Source: an alpha proteobacterium IMCC14465
GTDB lineage: Bacteria; Pseudomonadota; Alphaproteobacteria; RS24
Length of the DNA stretch: 64,000 nucleotides
NCBI GenBank assembly: GCA_000293845.2
Contig: ALYF01000003.1
Span: 434,001 to 498,000, forward strand
Reading direction: 5' to 3'
Shown: one piece after another, positions 9,125-17,697 of the stretch
Position numbering within the stretch: position 1 is the first letter of the stretch
How the letters are laid out: every line of letters starts with the position of its first letter
The notes under the pieces: generated by a model
Told to the model about the DNA's origin: nothing
The model's input: only the letters and a program-made list of their open reading frames with translations
Database searches by the model: none
Position numbers and translations under genes: made by a program

Positions 9125-11068
9125 TTATGCCGATTTGTTTTGACGGTTTTCGATTAAATCTTCAACCACGCCGGGATCTGCCAGTGTTGACGTATCGCCA
9201 AGATTTGAAAAATCATCCTCGGCGATTTTTCTCAAAATACGGCGCATAATTTTGCCTGACCGTGTTTTGGGCAGGCCGGGCGCAAATTGAATGAGGTCAG
9301 GCGCGGCAACCGGCCCGATTTCCTTGCGGACCCATTGCACCAGCATCTTGCTCAAATCATCATCGCCGTTAAGCCCCGCATTAAGGGTGATATAACAATA
9401 AATACCTTGCCCTTTAATATCATGCGGGTAGCCGACAACCGCCGCCTCAGCAACATCGGGATGGGCCACGAGCGCACTTTCAATTTCCGCCGTGCCGAGC
9501 CGGTGGCCGGATACATTCAAGACATCATCCACGCGACCCGTAATCCAGTAATAACCATCCTCGTCGCGACGGCAGCCATCTCCGGTAAAATAAGTGCCGG
9601 GATATTGCACAAAATATGTATCAATAAAGCGCTGATGATCGCCGTAAACGGTGCGCATTTGCCCAGGCCAGCTATCTTCGAGGCATAAATTGCCAGATGT
9701 CGCCCCTTCCAGTACCTGACCTTCGGCATCCATTAAGACAGGCTTAATACCGAAGAAAGGCCTTGTCGCCGAGCCGGGTTTCAAGGCGGTCGCGCCGGGC
9801 AATGGTGTAATCAATGCGCCGCCCGTTTCGGTCTGCCACCATGTGTCAACAATCGGGCAGCGTCCGTCACCGACGACATTATAATACCAAAGCCACGCTT
9901 CAGGGTTAATCGGTTCTCCAACGGAGCCTAAAAGCCGGAGGCTTTTGCGGCTTGTGGATGTGACGGGGCTATCGCCTTCGCGCATTAATGCCCGTAGAGC
10001 CGTCGGCGCGGTATAGAAAATATTGACTTGATGCTTGTCACAAGCTTGCCAGAAGCGTGAACTATCCGGGTAATTAGGCACGCCTTCAAACATCACCGTT
10101 GTTGCGCGGTTGGAGAGTGGGCCATAAACAATATAAGTATGGCCGGTCACCCAGCCGACATCTGCCGAGCACCAGTAAACCTCACCGGGTTTGTAATCAA
10201 ACACATATTCATGCGTCATTGAGGCATAAACCATATAGCCGCCGGTTGTGTGCAGCACCCCTTTCGGTTTGCCTGTCGAGCCGGAGGTATAAAGAATAAA
10301 TAGCGGGTCTTCTGCGGACATTTCTTCTATTGGACAATCAGGGGAGACTTTTGCCTTTTCCTCGTGATACCAGACATCACGCCCGTCTTTCATGGTGATA
10401 TCGCCCCCCGTGCGTTGTACAACCACCACTGCCGACACATCCGGACATTTCGTCAGCGCTTCATCAGTGTTTGACTTAAGCGGAATTTTCTTGCCGCCGC
10501 GCACGCCTTCATCTGCGGTAATCACGCAGGTGCTTTCGCAATCGAGAATACGTCCGGCAAGTGCCTCGGGGGAGAAGCCACCAAAGACAACCGAATGCAC
10601 CGCGCCAATCCGGGCGCAGGCCAGCATGGCATAGGCGGCTTCGGGTATCATGGGCATATAAATCGTAACCCTGTCCCCTTTGCGCACGCCATTTTCTTTG
10701 AGTGTATTGGCAAATAGGCTTACTTCCTCGTGAAGTTGTCGATAGGTGATATTGCTCGCCTGATCAGGTTCATCACCTTCCCAGATGATGGCGGTCTCAT
10801 CACCATGCGCATCAAGATGCCGGTCCACACAGTTCCAGCAGGCGTTTAGCGTGCCGTCTTCATACCATTTGATGGACACATCATCTTTGCTGTAATGGGT
10901 GTTTTTAATTTTGGTATAGGGTTTTATCCAGTCTATGCGCTTGCCGTGTTTATCCCAGAATCCTTCCGGGTCTGAAATGCTTTCCGCATACATGGCCTGA
11001 TAGGTCTCATTATCAATAAGTGCTTGCGATGCCACCGCGTCCGTGACTGGAAAAATCTTCTCGTCCAT
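9125..11068 (-). CDS. acs: Acetyl-CoA synthetase
   Basis: A 647-residue AMP-forming acetate--CoA ligase that activates acetate through acetyl-adenylate to acetyl-CoA in the cytoplasm. The AMP-binding P-loop is [24 protein letters not shown] and WWQTETGG form the acetate/AMP pocket; [20 protein letters not shown] is the hinge region; and [17 protein letters not shown] near the C-terminus holds the Lys that is acetylated by Pat-type enzymes in relatives. Length matches Acs. The gene runs leftward as an apparently single unit, convergent with the SdhAF4-like gene. Confidence 0.97.
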   Translation of the reverse strand: MDEKIFPVTDAVASQALIDNETYQAMYAESISDPEGFWDKHGKRIDWIKPYTKIKNTHYSKDDVSIKWYEDGTLNACWNCVDRHLDAHGDETAIIWEGDEPDQASNITYRQLHEEVSLFANTLKENGVRKGDRVTIYMPMIPEAAYAMLACARIGAVHSVVFGGFSPEALAGRILDCESTCVITADEGVRGGKKIPLKSNTDEALTKCPDVSAVVVVQRTGGDITMKDGRDVWYHEEKAKVSPDCPIEEMSAEDPLFILYTSGSTGKPKGVLHTTGGYMVYASMTHEYVFDYKPGEVYWCSADVGWVTGHTYIVYGPLSNRATTVMFEGVPNYPDSSRFWQACDKHQVNIFYTAPTALRALMREGDSPVTSTSRKSLRLLGSVGEPINPEAWLWYYNVVGDGRCPIVDTWWQTETGGALITPLPGATALKPGSATRPFFGIKPVLMDAEGQVLEGATSGNLCLEDSWPGQMRTVYGDHQRFIDTYFVQYPGTYFTGDGCRRDEDGYYWITGRVDDVLNVSGHRLGTAEIESALVAHPDVAEAAVVGYPHDIKGQGIYCYITLNAGLNGDDDLSKMLVQWVRKEIGPVAAPDLIQFAPGLPKTRSGKIMRRILRKIAEDDFSNLGDTSTLADPGVVEDLIENRQNKSA

Positions 11069-11115
11069 TAAAACCCCCCGTTAAATTTTATAATGCACCC
11101 TTAACAGAGCCCAGT

Positions 11116-11511
11116 TCAGCCCAGCATCAGCCATCCGTCAAGCCTCGTCGTTTTGTATTCAGTCAATCTCTCTCCGGGGCAAGGGCCCGCAATGCATAGC
11201 CCGTCAGGGTCAAATGTGGCGGCATGCGCCGAACAGATAAGATGCTTTTTGTCTGCCGTTAAAAATTTATTCGGAAATGTTTCTAATGGGAGGCCGACAT
11301 GCGGGCAGGCATTTTTGAAAACCCTTATCGCATCGCCTTGATGCCAAATAATCAAATCCAGCCGCTTCTTATCTCCGTTATCCTCAATGTCTATTTCAAT
11401 GTCTATTTCAATGTCTATTTCTATGCCTCGGGTCTCACCCGCTTGAATATCATCCAGCGCGATGAGGTGGATGGGGGGGTGAGCTATGAAAGATGTGTCT
11501 TCTGGTGGCAT
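11116..11511 (-). CDS. Rieske-type [2Fe-2S] ferredoxin-like protein
   Basis: A 131-residue Rieske-fold protein. The cluster ligands are in ACPHVGLPLETF and ICSAHAATF: Cys-Pro-His, 21 residues, then Cys-x-x-His. It has no membrane anchor and may act as a small electron carrier; the partner is unknown. About residues 31-42 are three exact copies of the tetrapeptide IDIE encoded by a 12-bp tandem repeat, probably in a loop before the first conserved strand. It is followed on the same strand by acs and preceded 12 bp away by the EVE-domain gene, so cotranscription is plausible. Confidence 0.85.
   Translation of the reverse strand: MPPEDTSFIAHPPIHLIALDDIQAGETRGIEIDIEIDIEIDIEDNGDKKRLDLIIWHQGDAIRVFKNACPHVGLPLETFPNKFLTADKKHLICSAHAATFDPDGLCIAGPCPGERLTEYKTTRLDGWLMLG
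11384..11419. repeat. 12-bp tandem repeat, 3 copies, inside the Rieske gene
   Basis: The unit TCAATGTCTATT occurs three times head to tail with no mismatch. On the minus strand it encodes IDIE three times in frame. The exact identity, including third bases, indicates recent slippage rather than conserved protein repeats. Confidence 0.9.
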
Positions 11512-11523
11512 TAATAGGTAATT

Positions 11524-11967
11524 TCAAAAAGCGGTTTGAGTTTTGCCACTGGGGTCAAGCCCAGCCATTTTGCACACGAATTTCCATTCGCTGGCCGTCA
11601 CGGGTTGGACGGAAAGGCGGGAATTATTGACCAGCACCATATCGGCGAGTTTTTCTTCGGCCTTGATGTCAGCGAGTGTGATGAATTTTTCCGCCGATTC
11701 AAGCGCGACAATATCCACCATGCCAAAGCGCCCCGTCTCATCTGTATGGTCAGGATAATGTTCTTTAATAATCTCGACAGTTCCCATAATGCGTTTTTCA
11801 TTCACGGAGTGATAAAAAAACCCACGGTCGCCGCACTTCATATTTTTCATTTGCTTGTTGGCGAGGAAGTTGCGAACACCGTCCCAATGCTCCCCTTTTT
11901 TGCCGCGCGCACATTGATCGTCCCAACTCCAATTGCCCGGTTCGGATTTAAAAAGCCAGTATGCCAT
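11524..11967 (-). CDS. EVE domain-containing protein
   Basis: A 147-residue single-domain protein of the EVE (PUA-like) family related to thymocyte nuclear protein 1. It begins MAYWLFKSEPGNWSWDDQ, the characteristic start, and continues with HWDGVRNFLANKQMKNM, GDRGFFYHS and the C-terminal SRLSVQPVTASEWKFVCKM. EVE domains bind modified bases in nucleic acids; no specific target is known for this stand-alone form. It lies between the YciI-like and Rieske genes on the same strand, in the neighbourhood with gpsA and tsaD common in alphaproteobacteria. Confidence 0.92.
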   Translation of the reverse strand: MAYWLFKSEPGNWSWDDQCARGKKGEHWDGVRNFLANKQMKNMKCGDRGFFYHSVNEKRIMGTVEIIKEHYPDHTDETGRFGMVDIVALESAEKFITLADIKAEEKLADMVLVNNSRLSVQPVTASEWKFVCKMAGLDPSGKTQTAF

Positions 11968-11999
11968 AGACGTCTCCTCTTTAACTGAGATGGAGTTTA

Positions 12000-12308
12000 T
12001 CAGGCTTTTGGCAAGCTTCCAAATGAGTGAGTCCAGGGATGGATTTCAACACTGTCAAATAGACCGGCAATCGCATAGGGGTCGGCAGTTGCCCACTCTT
12101 CTGCGGCTTCCCTGTCTTCGGCTTCTATGACGAGCATGCTGCCAATAGGCGTGGAGGTGGGTTCATGACCTTCATCTTTTTCAGACATAAAAGGACCGGC
12201 GAAAAAAACATTTCCCGCATTCTTAAGATAAGTCAAATGTGCTTCGCGTGTTGATGTGCGCAGCTTTTCTAGGCCCGGCTTGTCCCAGCAGATAAAACAA
12301 AATTTCAA
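12000..12308 (-). CDS. YciI family protein
   Basis: A 102-residue protein with the ferredoxin-like alpha+beta fold of the YciI family. Recognisable features are the starting strand MKFCFICWDKPG, the conserved His in REAHLTYLKNAGNVFFAGPF, the strand SMLVIEAEDREAAEEWATADPYAIAGLFDSVEIHPW, and the His-Trp end of the domain. Biochemical function is not established for the family. It is in the gpsA-yciI-EVE row, 32 bp from the EVE gene on the same strand, suggesting one transcript. Confidence 0.88.
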   Translation of the reverse strand: MKFCFICWDKPGLEKLRTSTREAHLTYLKNAGNVFFAGPFMSEKDEGHEPTSTPIGSMLVIEAEDREAAEEWATADPYAIAGLFDSVEIHPWTHSFGSLPKA

Positions 12309-12378
12309 CTTACCAACTCCTCATTATGCCGTCTTCGATGATTAAGACAGCTAAAACCTAGCAGAAAAAAACAGGTAA

Positions 12379-13398
12379 TTAAATCTCGCTTGTGAAAGGA
12401 CGTGCGAGGAGTTGCGAAATCGCCATATCTACGCTGAGCTTGCCAGCCACAATTTCTGCTACAGCGTTGCAAATTGGCATCTCAACTTGATGCTTATCTG
12501 CCAGCTTAATGAGCGCAGGCGCGCTGAGTGCGCCTTCACTGACGCTACTGCGTGACGCCATGATATCGTTTGCATTGGCGCCGTGGTCGCCTTTGCCAAG
12601 TGCGACACCCAAGGAGTAGTTTCTGGAATTGGTGCTGGTACAGGTGAGGATTAAATCTCCCAGACCAGCAAGGCCGCCAAGGGTCTGGGGGTTGGCGCCG
12701 AGTTGAATGCCAAGCCGTGTCATTTCCGCATAGCCGCGCGCGGTGACAGCGGCGCGCGCACTTTCCCCCATGCCACGCCCATCGACAATACCACAGGCAA
12801 TGGCGAGAATATTTTTAACAACACCCCCAATTTCGGCGCCGATGAGGTCATCACACATATAAAAGCGAAAGCTTGGATGGCCGATAGTTGCTGCTATTTT
12901 TTCGCCTAATGCCATATTTTGACAAGCGAGGGTTACGGCTGTCGGTAATCCTTTGGCAACATCGGCGGCAAAACTCGGGCCGGACAATACGGCAAGGCGG
13001 CTTGTCTCAAAATAATCCGAAGCGACGTCGGACATGAATTTCAATGAGTTTTGTTCAAGACCTTTCGCGCAGAGTACCAGAATGGCATCGGGGCCGATAT
13101 GAGGCTTTAGATTTTGCAGAATTTGCGCCATGTGCTGGGCGGGTGTCACCATTAAAATTAAATCGCACTCAGCGAGATCCTGCATATCTGCCGTTGGCGC
13201 AATATACGGGGAGAGCTGAATACCCGGCAGATAGGGCGTGTTTTCATGCTGCTTGCTGATAGACTGAATGACCGCTTCTTCAAATGCCCAGAGCTTGACG
13301 GGTTTTTCGTGGCGGGCAATTAATTCAGCCAGAGCCGTTCCCCAAGCACCGGCCCCGACGACGCCGGGGGTTTTGAATTCAGAACCTTCTTCTTTCAT
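12379..13398 (-). CDS. gpsA: NAD(P)+-dependent glycerol-3-phosphate dehydrogenase
   Basis: A 339-residue enzyme that reduces dihydroxyacetone phosphate to sn-glycerol 3-phosphate, the backbone for phospholipid synthesis. The Rossmann loop GVVGAGAWGTALAEL is near residue 12; LSGPSFAADVAKGLPTAV forms the domain-linking region; EIGGVVKNILAIACGIVDG carries the catalytic Lys; and GLAGLGDLILTCTS, followed by SRNYSLG, is the C-terminal signature. Length is normal. In many relatives tsaD lies directly upstream; here a TetR gene and a small-peptide gene intervene. Three 18-bp repeats lie immediately upstream of the start. Confidence 0.96.
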   Translation of the reverse strand: MKEEGSEFKTPGVVGAGAWGTALAELIARHEKPVKLWAFEEAVIQSISKQHENTPYLPGIQLSPYIAPTADMQDLAECDLILMVTPAQHMAQILQNLKPHIGPDAILVLCAKGLEQNSLKFMSDVASDYFETSRLAVLSGPSFAADVAKGLPTAVTLACQNMALGEKIAATIGHPSFRFYMCDDLIGAEIGGVVKNILAIACGIVDGRGMGESARAAVTARGYAEMTRLGIQLGANPQTLGGLAGLGDLILTCTSTNSRNYSLGVALGKGDHGANANDIMASRSSVSEGALSAPALIKLADKHQVEMPICNAVAEIVAGKLSVDMAISQLLARPFTSEI

Positions 13399-13408
13399 AT
13401 GGATCTCA

Positions 13409-13462
13409 CTTAACTATTTTTTGGCGCTTAGCTATTTTGTGGCGCTTAACTATTTTCTGGAT
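13409..13462. repeat. 18-bp tandem repeat, 3 copies, between gpsA and tetR
   Basis: Three contiguous units of the form CTTAACTATTTTTTGGCG occupy 13409-13426, 13427-13444 and 13445-13462, differing at a few positions (TTAGC in the second, CTGGAT ending the third). They lie 10 bp upstream of gpsA and 56 bp upstream of tetR, in the shared promoter region, so they could alter or provide binding sites. Confidence 0.85.
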
Positions 13463-13518
13463 GACAGATTCATAAATAATTTATTGATTATTCATTATTT
13501 TGCACATAAAAATGTCAC

Positions 13519-14178
13519 ATGAGCGATTTGGACATGAACACCAGAGCGCAGATAATTCTGGCAGCAAAAGAACGTTTTCTTCATTATGGTTACCCTAAAA
13601 CCACAATGGCCGAAGTTGCTGCAGACTGCAATATGTCACCGGGAAATCTTTACCGCTATTTCAAGGGTAAACTTGATATAGCGATTGAAATTGCCCGCGA
13701 CGAGTCGATTATGACCGTTGACCGCTTGCGCCCGCTCATTGATTGCCCTGTTCGTTCGGCCCGTGAAAGACTTGAGGAAGTCATGTTCTCTAGTCTGAGA
13801 GAAAGTTTTCATAAGCTTGAAAATAAGCCGAAAGCGGTTGAACTGGCGCAGATTGTTTCAACGCAAAGGCCTCGTTTTTTATTAGAAAGCCTCCGCCGTG
13901 AGCGCCGTGTGATTGCTATCGTGTTGGATCATGGCCGAAAAACCGGTGAATTCTTAGTTGAAGACATCTCCAGAACGGCCGCCACCTTGCAGGCTGCGAC
14001 TATGAAGTATCACTATTCGCAGCTTTTCACGCATCAAACACTGCAAGATCTTGAGGTGGAATTATCGGCAATGTTGTCGCTTTTCTTCGGGGGATTGGCG
14101 AATAAGGATTATGAAGCGGATGAGCAAGATTCCGCATTAGAGGCGACTGAAATATCAACAAAATCTCTATCTTTGTAA
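13519..14178 (+). CDS. TetR/AcrR family transcriptional regulator
   Basis: A 219-residue regulator. The N-terminal TetR DNA-binding domain covers about residues 7-55: RAQIILAAKERFLHYGYPKT, then the helix-turn-helix with TTMAEVAADCNMSPGNLYRYF and the trailing KGKLDIA. The C-terminal helical part (MTVDRLRPL onward) would bind an unknown ligand and form the dimer. It is divergent from gpsA. TetR proteins usually control themselves and a neighbour, so gpsA or the small peptide gene downstream are candidates. The sequence after about residue 195 is acidic and poorly conserved in character. The ATG at 13519 is used, with M6 a shorter alternative. Confidence 0.9.
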   Translation: MSDLDMNTRAQIILAAKERFLHYGYPKTTMAEVAADCNMSPGNLYRYFKGKLDIAIEIARDESIMTVDRLRPLIDCPVRSARERLEEVMFSSLRESFHKLENKPKAVELAQIVSTQRPRFLLESLRRERRVIAIVLDHGRKTGEFLVEDISRTAATLQAATMKYHYSQLFTHQTLQDLEVELSAMLSLFFGGLANKDYEADEQDSALEATEISTKSLSL

Positions 14179-14319
14179 TATATTTGTCATAATATCTTAA
14201 ATATAATATCTTTTTTTTATAAAAAATTAAGTTTTTCATAAAATTATCCCATTTAATACAATGGGATATAAAACAAATGCGTTTTTTTGATAAACAATGA
14301 ATAAAAATCAAAATATTTA

Positions 14320-14349
14320 TTGTTTTTTATTTTTAGATATCCTATATTC
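14320..14349 (+). promoter_or_regulatory. Candidate sigma70-type promoter for the small membrane peptide gene
   Basis: TTGTTT (14320-14325) and TATATT (14344-14349) are separated by 18 bases in a very AT-rich stretch, 41 bp before the start codon at 14391. A match to the -35/-10 pattern only; the AT-richness makes chance matches likely. Confidence 0.4.
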
Positions 14350-14390
14350 ATAAGTGTCGAGAGCACAAATTGCTTTGAAAGGATATGACG

Positions 14391-14516
14391 ATGAATAACA
14401 AGTTCTTTAAATCTTTGAAGCAGTTTCTCAATGTACCAACACTGATTGCTGCTTTGCTTGCTTTATACGGCTTCGCGGTTCTGACACAGAACACTGCTGG
14501 CGGTTACCTAATTTAA
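14391..14516 (+). CDS. Small membrane peptide, 41 residues, unknown function
   Basis: I do not recognise this family. The ATG at 14391 is preceded by AAAGGA about 8 bases upstream. The reading frame gives a basic start (MNNKFFKSLKQF), one hydrophobic helix at about residues 15-32 (VPTLIAALLALYGFAVLT) and a short polar end (QNTAGGYLI). This is the shape of an inner-membrane single-span peptide with the basic N-terminus inside. A candidate promoter precedes it and a strong intrinsic terminator follows 45 bp after the stop, so it appears to be its own transcription unit between tetR and the convergent tsaD. It may be a TetR target or an accessory subunit of a membrane complex; neither is shown. 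Confidence 0.6.
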   Translation: MNNKFFKSLKQFLNVPTLIAALLALYGFAVLTQNTAGGYLI

Positions 14517-14560
14517 ATTTGCGAGATTCCCTCCCCTCGCAAGAGCCTGAAAAGGCATAA

Positions 14561-14594
14561 AACGCTGACGGACCCTCCCCCGTCAGCGTTTTTT
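14561..14594 (+). terminator. Intrinsic terminator after the small membrane peptide gene
   Basis: AACGCTGACGG (14561-14571) pairs perfectly with CCGTCAGCGTT (14580-14590) around an 8-base loop, and the stem runs into six T residues. It ends the small peptide unit on the plus strand, 18 bp before the end of the convergent tsaD. Confidence 0.92.
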
Positions 14595-14612
14595 CCTGTG
14601 AAATCCATTATA

Positions 14613-15689
14613 TTAGAGGCTGTTAAGTTCCATAAGCGGCCAGCGCGGACGTGCGGCCATATCCAGCGGGCTTATTTTACCCACGCGCAGTCTTTCCGCA
14701 CCTGCCCAAGCAATCATGGCGGCATTATCCGTACATAATTGTGGCGGCGCGACATGGAAGCTGAAATCTTGTGCCGTACAGGCTTGTTCAAGTGCTGTTT
14801 TGATATGTGTATTGGCAGCAACGCCACCCGCGACGACAAATTTCAGCATTGAGTAGTCGTTTTTGGCTGTTATCGTTTCATCTTCTGAAAACCGCTGCAT
14901 GGCATTGAGACTGCGCTCAACCAGGCAATCCGTAATCGCCTGTTGAAGGCTTGCCGCTAAATTCGCCACATCAATGTCACTGACAGGCTGCATATCTGTT
15001 GCGCGCACCCGAAGTGCGGTTTTAAGACCCGAAAATGAAAAATCACACCCGCCATCGCCTCTCAGAGGACGCGGCAGGTCAAAAGCTGTGGCCTCACCTT
15101 TCTGAGCTATTGCTTCTATTGCTGGGCCTCCAGGATAACCCAATCCCATTAATTTGGCGGCTTTATCAAAAGCTTCCCCGGCGGCGTCATCCAATGTTGA
15201 CCCATAGGTTTCATAAACACCATGCGCCTTGACGGCTATGAGTTGGCAATGCCCGCCAGATACCAGCAGTAATAAATAGGGAAAGGCAAGTGGCGCGCAT
15301 AAGCGGACTGTCAGCGCATGACCTTCGAGGTGATTGACCCCGATAAAGGGTTTATCGAGAGACAGTGCGAGCATTTTACCCGTCATTAATCCCACCATGA
15401 CCCCGCCGACCAATCCGGGGCCAGCGGTGGCGGCAATACCGTCTAATGCGGTAAGTTCAATATCTGCGTCGGCAATGGCTTGTTCGATTAGGCCATCAAT
15501 AATACTGACATGGCTGCGTGCCGCGATTTCGGGGACTACCCCCCCATAAGGTGCATGAACCTCTATCTGGCTATGCACGCAATTGGACAGTATCTCGCCG
15601 GGGCCATCGGGATTTTCAGGATCAAGGCGAATGACCGCTGCTGCTGTTTCATCGCAACTTGTTTCAATACCGAGGACGGTCAGCGTCAT
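14613..15689 (-). CDS. tsaD: tRNA N6-adenosine threonylcarbamoyltransferase TsaD
   Basis: A 358-residue ASKHA-fold enzyme (formerly Gcp) that transfers the threonylcarbamoyl group to A37 of tRNAs reading ANN codons, together with TsaB/TsaE. Visible landmarks are [16 protein letters not shown] at the N-terminus, [19 protein letters not shown], the metal-binding His pair in [44 protein letters not shown] and the C-terminal [12 protein letters not shown]. Length and motifs are complete. It is divergent from hemC, as in many alphaproteobacteria. A two-copy 16-bp repeat lies in the shared upstream region. Confidence 0.96.
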   Translation of the reverse strand: MTLTVLGIETSCDETAAAVIRLDPENPDGPGEILSNCVHSQIEVHAPYGGVVPEIAARSHVSIIDGLIEQAIADADIELTALDGIAATAGPGLVGGVMVGLMTGKMLALSLDKPFIGVNHLEGHALTVRLCAPLAFPYLLLLVSGGHCQLIAVKAHGVYETYGSTLDDAAGEAFDKAAKLMGLGYPGGPAIEAIAQKGEATAFDLPRPLRGDGGCDFSFSGLKTALRVRATDMQPVSDIDVANLAASLQQAITDCLVERSLNAMQRFSEDETITAKNDYSMLKFVVAGGVAANTHIKTALEQACTAQDFSFHVAPPQLCTDNAAMIAWAGAERLRVGKISPLDMAARPRWPLMELNSL

Positions 15690-15745
15690 TGTGCAATTCC
15701 TACTGGTGTTACGGCGATGTTAAGAGAGTGGGGCATCCGCTTTCT

Positions 15746-15777
15746 ACTTGTCCTAAAGTCCACTTGTCCTAAACTGG
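15746..15777. repeat. 16-bp tandem duplication between tsaD and hemC
   Basis: ACTTGTCCTAAAGTCC (15746-15761) is followed directly by ACTTGTCCTAAACTGG (15762-15777). It is a two-copy direct repeat in the divergent promoter region, one of many such duplications in this window. Confidence 0.8.
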
Positions 15778-15845
15778 AGAGAACTGTAAACCAGACAGAA
15801 TGAATTGTCTTCCTTATATCAATTTTTGCCAATGAGGTGGCTAGT

Positions 15846-16799
15846 TTGAGTCGAATTTTCCATCTTGGTACCCGTAAGTCGCCTCTCGCAATGGCGCAAA
15901 GTCAGGAAGTTGCGCGCGCGCTATGTGACGCGCATGACTGGCCGGCGATGCGTGTGCAGCTCGTCCCCATTGATACAAAAGGCGATATTATGCTCGATCA
16001 GGCACTTTCCGAATTGGGCGGCAAGGGTTTGTTTACGCAGGAGCTAGAGAGCAAGCTGCTTTCCGGAGACCTCGATTTTGCGGTGCATTCTCTCAAAGAC
16101 TTACCAACGCAAGACCCTGAAGGGCTATGTGTTGCCGCTATTCCCCCCCGCGAAGATGCCCGCGATGCCCTTATTTTGGCCCCCGACCTTAAAGGCATTG
16201 ATAAGCTGGAAGACCTCCCAGCACATACCAGATTTGGCACAGCTTCTTTAAGGCGTCAGGCACAGGCACTGCGCTTAAACCCCGGTTTGGAGATTGGGTT
16301 ATTGCGTGGCAATGTCGGCACGCGCATGAACAAATTATCGGATAACACCAATAAAGATAGCGGCGTGTCAGCGACGCTGCTTGCCATGGCCGGATTAAAA
16401 CGACTGGGGCTGAGTGCGCGTGTAGATGTCGTGATGCCGATGAAGCACATGCTGCCAGCTCCTGGTCAGGGGGCGCTGGCGGTTCAGACACGCGCTGATG
16501 ATGACGAGCTGATTGACTTCCTCAAGCCATTAAATTGTGCCGTTACCCAAGCCCAGATTACTGCGGAGCGCCAATTTATGGCGCGGCTTGATGGCTCCTG
16601 CAAAACCCCGATTGCGGCCTATGCTGATATTACGGATGATAGGCTGACGCTCATAGGGCGACTTTTATCTGTTGATGGTCAAATTTGTGCCGAAGCTGAA
16701 ATTTCAGGCTCTGTTGGTGAGGCTGCCGATTTGGGTCAGCGTATCGCGCAGGATATTAGAAACAGACATCCTGAACTTGCGCCAGTTCGTGAGGGGTAG
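15846..16799 (+). CDS. hemC: Hydroxymethylbilane synthase (porphobilinogen deaminase)
   Basis: HemC joins four porphobilinogen molecules into hydroxymethylbilane in haem synthesis. HLGTRKSPLAMAQSQEVARAL is the N-terminal signature; DFAVHSLKDLPT and FGTASLRRQAQ line the active site; and the dipyrromethane cofactor is attached to the Cys of LDGSCKTPIAAYADI. I favour the TTG at 15846 because GAGGTGG lies 5 bases upstream; an in-frame GTG at 15837 has no Shine-Dalgarno sequence and would add three residues. At 317 residues the length is normal. hemD follows 19 bp downstream. Confidence 0.95.
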   Translation: MSRIFHLGTRKSPLAMAQSQEVARALCDAHDWPAMRVQLVPIDTKGDIMLDQALSELGGKGLFTQELESKLLSGDLDFAVHSLKDLPTQDPEGLCVAAIPPREDARDALILAPDLKGIDKLEDLPAHTRFGTASLRRQAQALRLNPGLEIGLLRGNVGTRMNKLSDNTNKDSGVSATLLAMAGLKRLGLSARVDVVMPMKHMLPAPGQGALAVQTRADDDELIDFLKPLNCAVTQAQITAERQFMARLDGSCKTPIAAYADITDDRLTLIGRLLSVDGQICAEAEISGSVGEAADLGQRIAQDIRNRHPELAPVREG

Positions 16800-16818
16800 A
16801 GCAGACGCTCTGAGATGC

Positions 16819-17556
16819 ATGCATATTCTGTTAACCCGTCCCCAAGATGATATTCCGGCTCTGAAACATAAACTTGTTGAACGCGGTTTTACAGTCTCCG
16901 CTTGCCCGATGCTGGATATACATATTCTGCCCGTCGATGCGGTGGACGCACAAACAATAAAAAAACTTGGCGCGGCACATGCTTACCTTTTTACCAGTGC
17001 CAATGGGGTAAGGGCGGCATCCCGTCATGGCTTAAATGTGGATTCTGAATGTTCGGTTTTCGCAGTTGGCCCGGCGACGGCGGACGCCTGCAAAGCGGCA
17101 GGCTATGACGTTATCTATGAAGCGGGCGGCGATGTGCGCAGTCTTGTCGATAGGATTAAGAAGGCCGGCATGCCTAAAGAATTGGGGTCACTGGTGCATA
17201 TATCGGGGCGTGACCAAGCCGGAAACCTTGTCGGACAGCTTTGTGATGCGGGCTATGATGCGACCTCGGTGGTGCTTTACCGCGCCGAAACAATCCCTGC
17301 ATTGCCAAAGGATATTACGACACAGCTTGCATCCGGTGAGATTGATGCCGCCTTGTTTTATTCGTCGAGAACCGCCGCGCATTTTGTTGAACTAACGGCC
17401 CAAGCTGACATTAAGCTGTCCATCACGGCCTATTGTCTTTCCGATGCGGTGGCTGAGATTTTAAGACAAGCTGAGGTGTCCGAGCTGGCGGATATCAAGG
17501 TCGCCGCGACAACAACTGAAGACAGCATGCTCGCCCTGCTTGGTGACCATCACTAG
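16819..17556 (+). CDS. hemD: Uroporphyrinogen-III synthase
   Basis: A 245-residue enzyme that cyclises hydroxymethylbilane with inversion of ring D. HemD sequences are poorly conserved, but the start MHILLTRPQDD, the middle LVHISGRDQAGNLVGQLCDAGYDATSVVLYRAE and ALFYSSRTAAHFVEL are typical, and it directly follows hemC. I placed the start at the ATG at 16819, because the longer in-frame extension upstream overlaps hemC in another frame and carries no family sequence. A nearby ATG at 16815 is out of frame. A short direct repeat lies after the stop. Confidence 0.9.
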   Translation: MHILLTRPQDDIPALKHKLVERGFTVSACPMLDIHILPVDAVDAQTIKKLGAAHAYLFTSANGVRAASRHGLNVDSECSVFAVGPATADACKAAGYDVIYEAGGDVRSLVDRIKKAGMPKELGSLVHISGRDQAGNLVGQLCDAGYDATSVVLYRAETIPALPKDITTQLASGEIDAALFYSSRTAAHFVELTAQADIKLSITAYCLSDAVAEILRQAEVSELADIKVAATTTEDSMLALLGDHH

Positions 17557-17606
17557 AATTGCATCGTAGGCTATCAGTTTGAGTGAGCTTTTAATTTCGC
17601 ATGCTT

Positions 17607-17634
17607 ATTTTAGAACCCCTATTTTAGAACATTG
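17607..17634. repeat. 14-bp tandem duplication between hemD and the mitofilin-like gene
   Basis: ATTTTAGAACCCCT (17607-17620) is followed by ATTTTAGAACATTG (17621-17634): ten identical leading bases in two adjacent 14-bp units. Confidence 0.7.
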
Positions 17635-17697
17635 CAACGTGCCAACGCAAAAGGCATGATGTGGATAAGTTGTTGTGATTCGCAATTTGAGCAAAAT

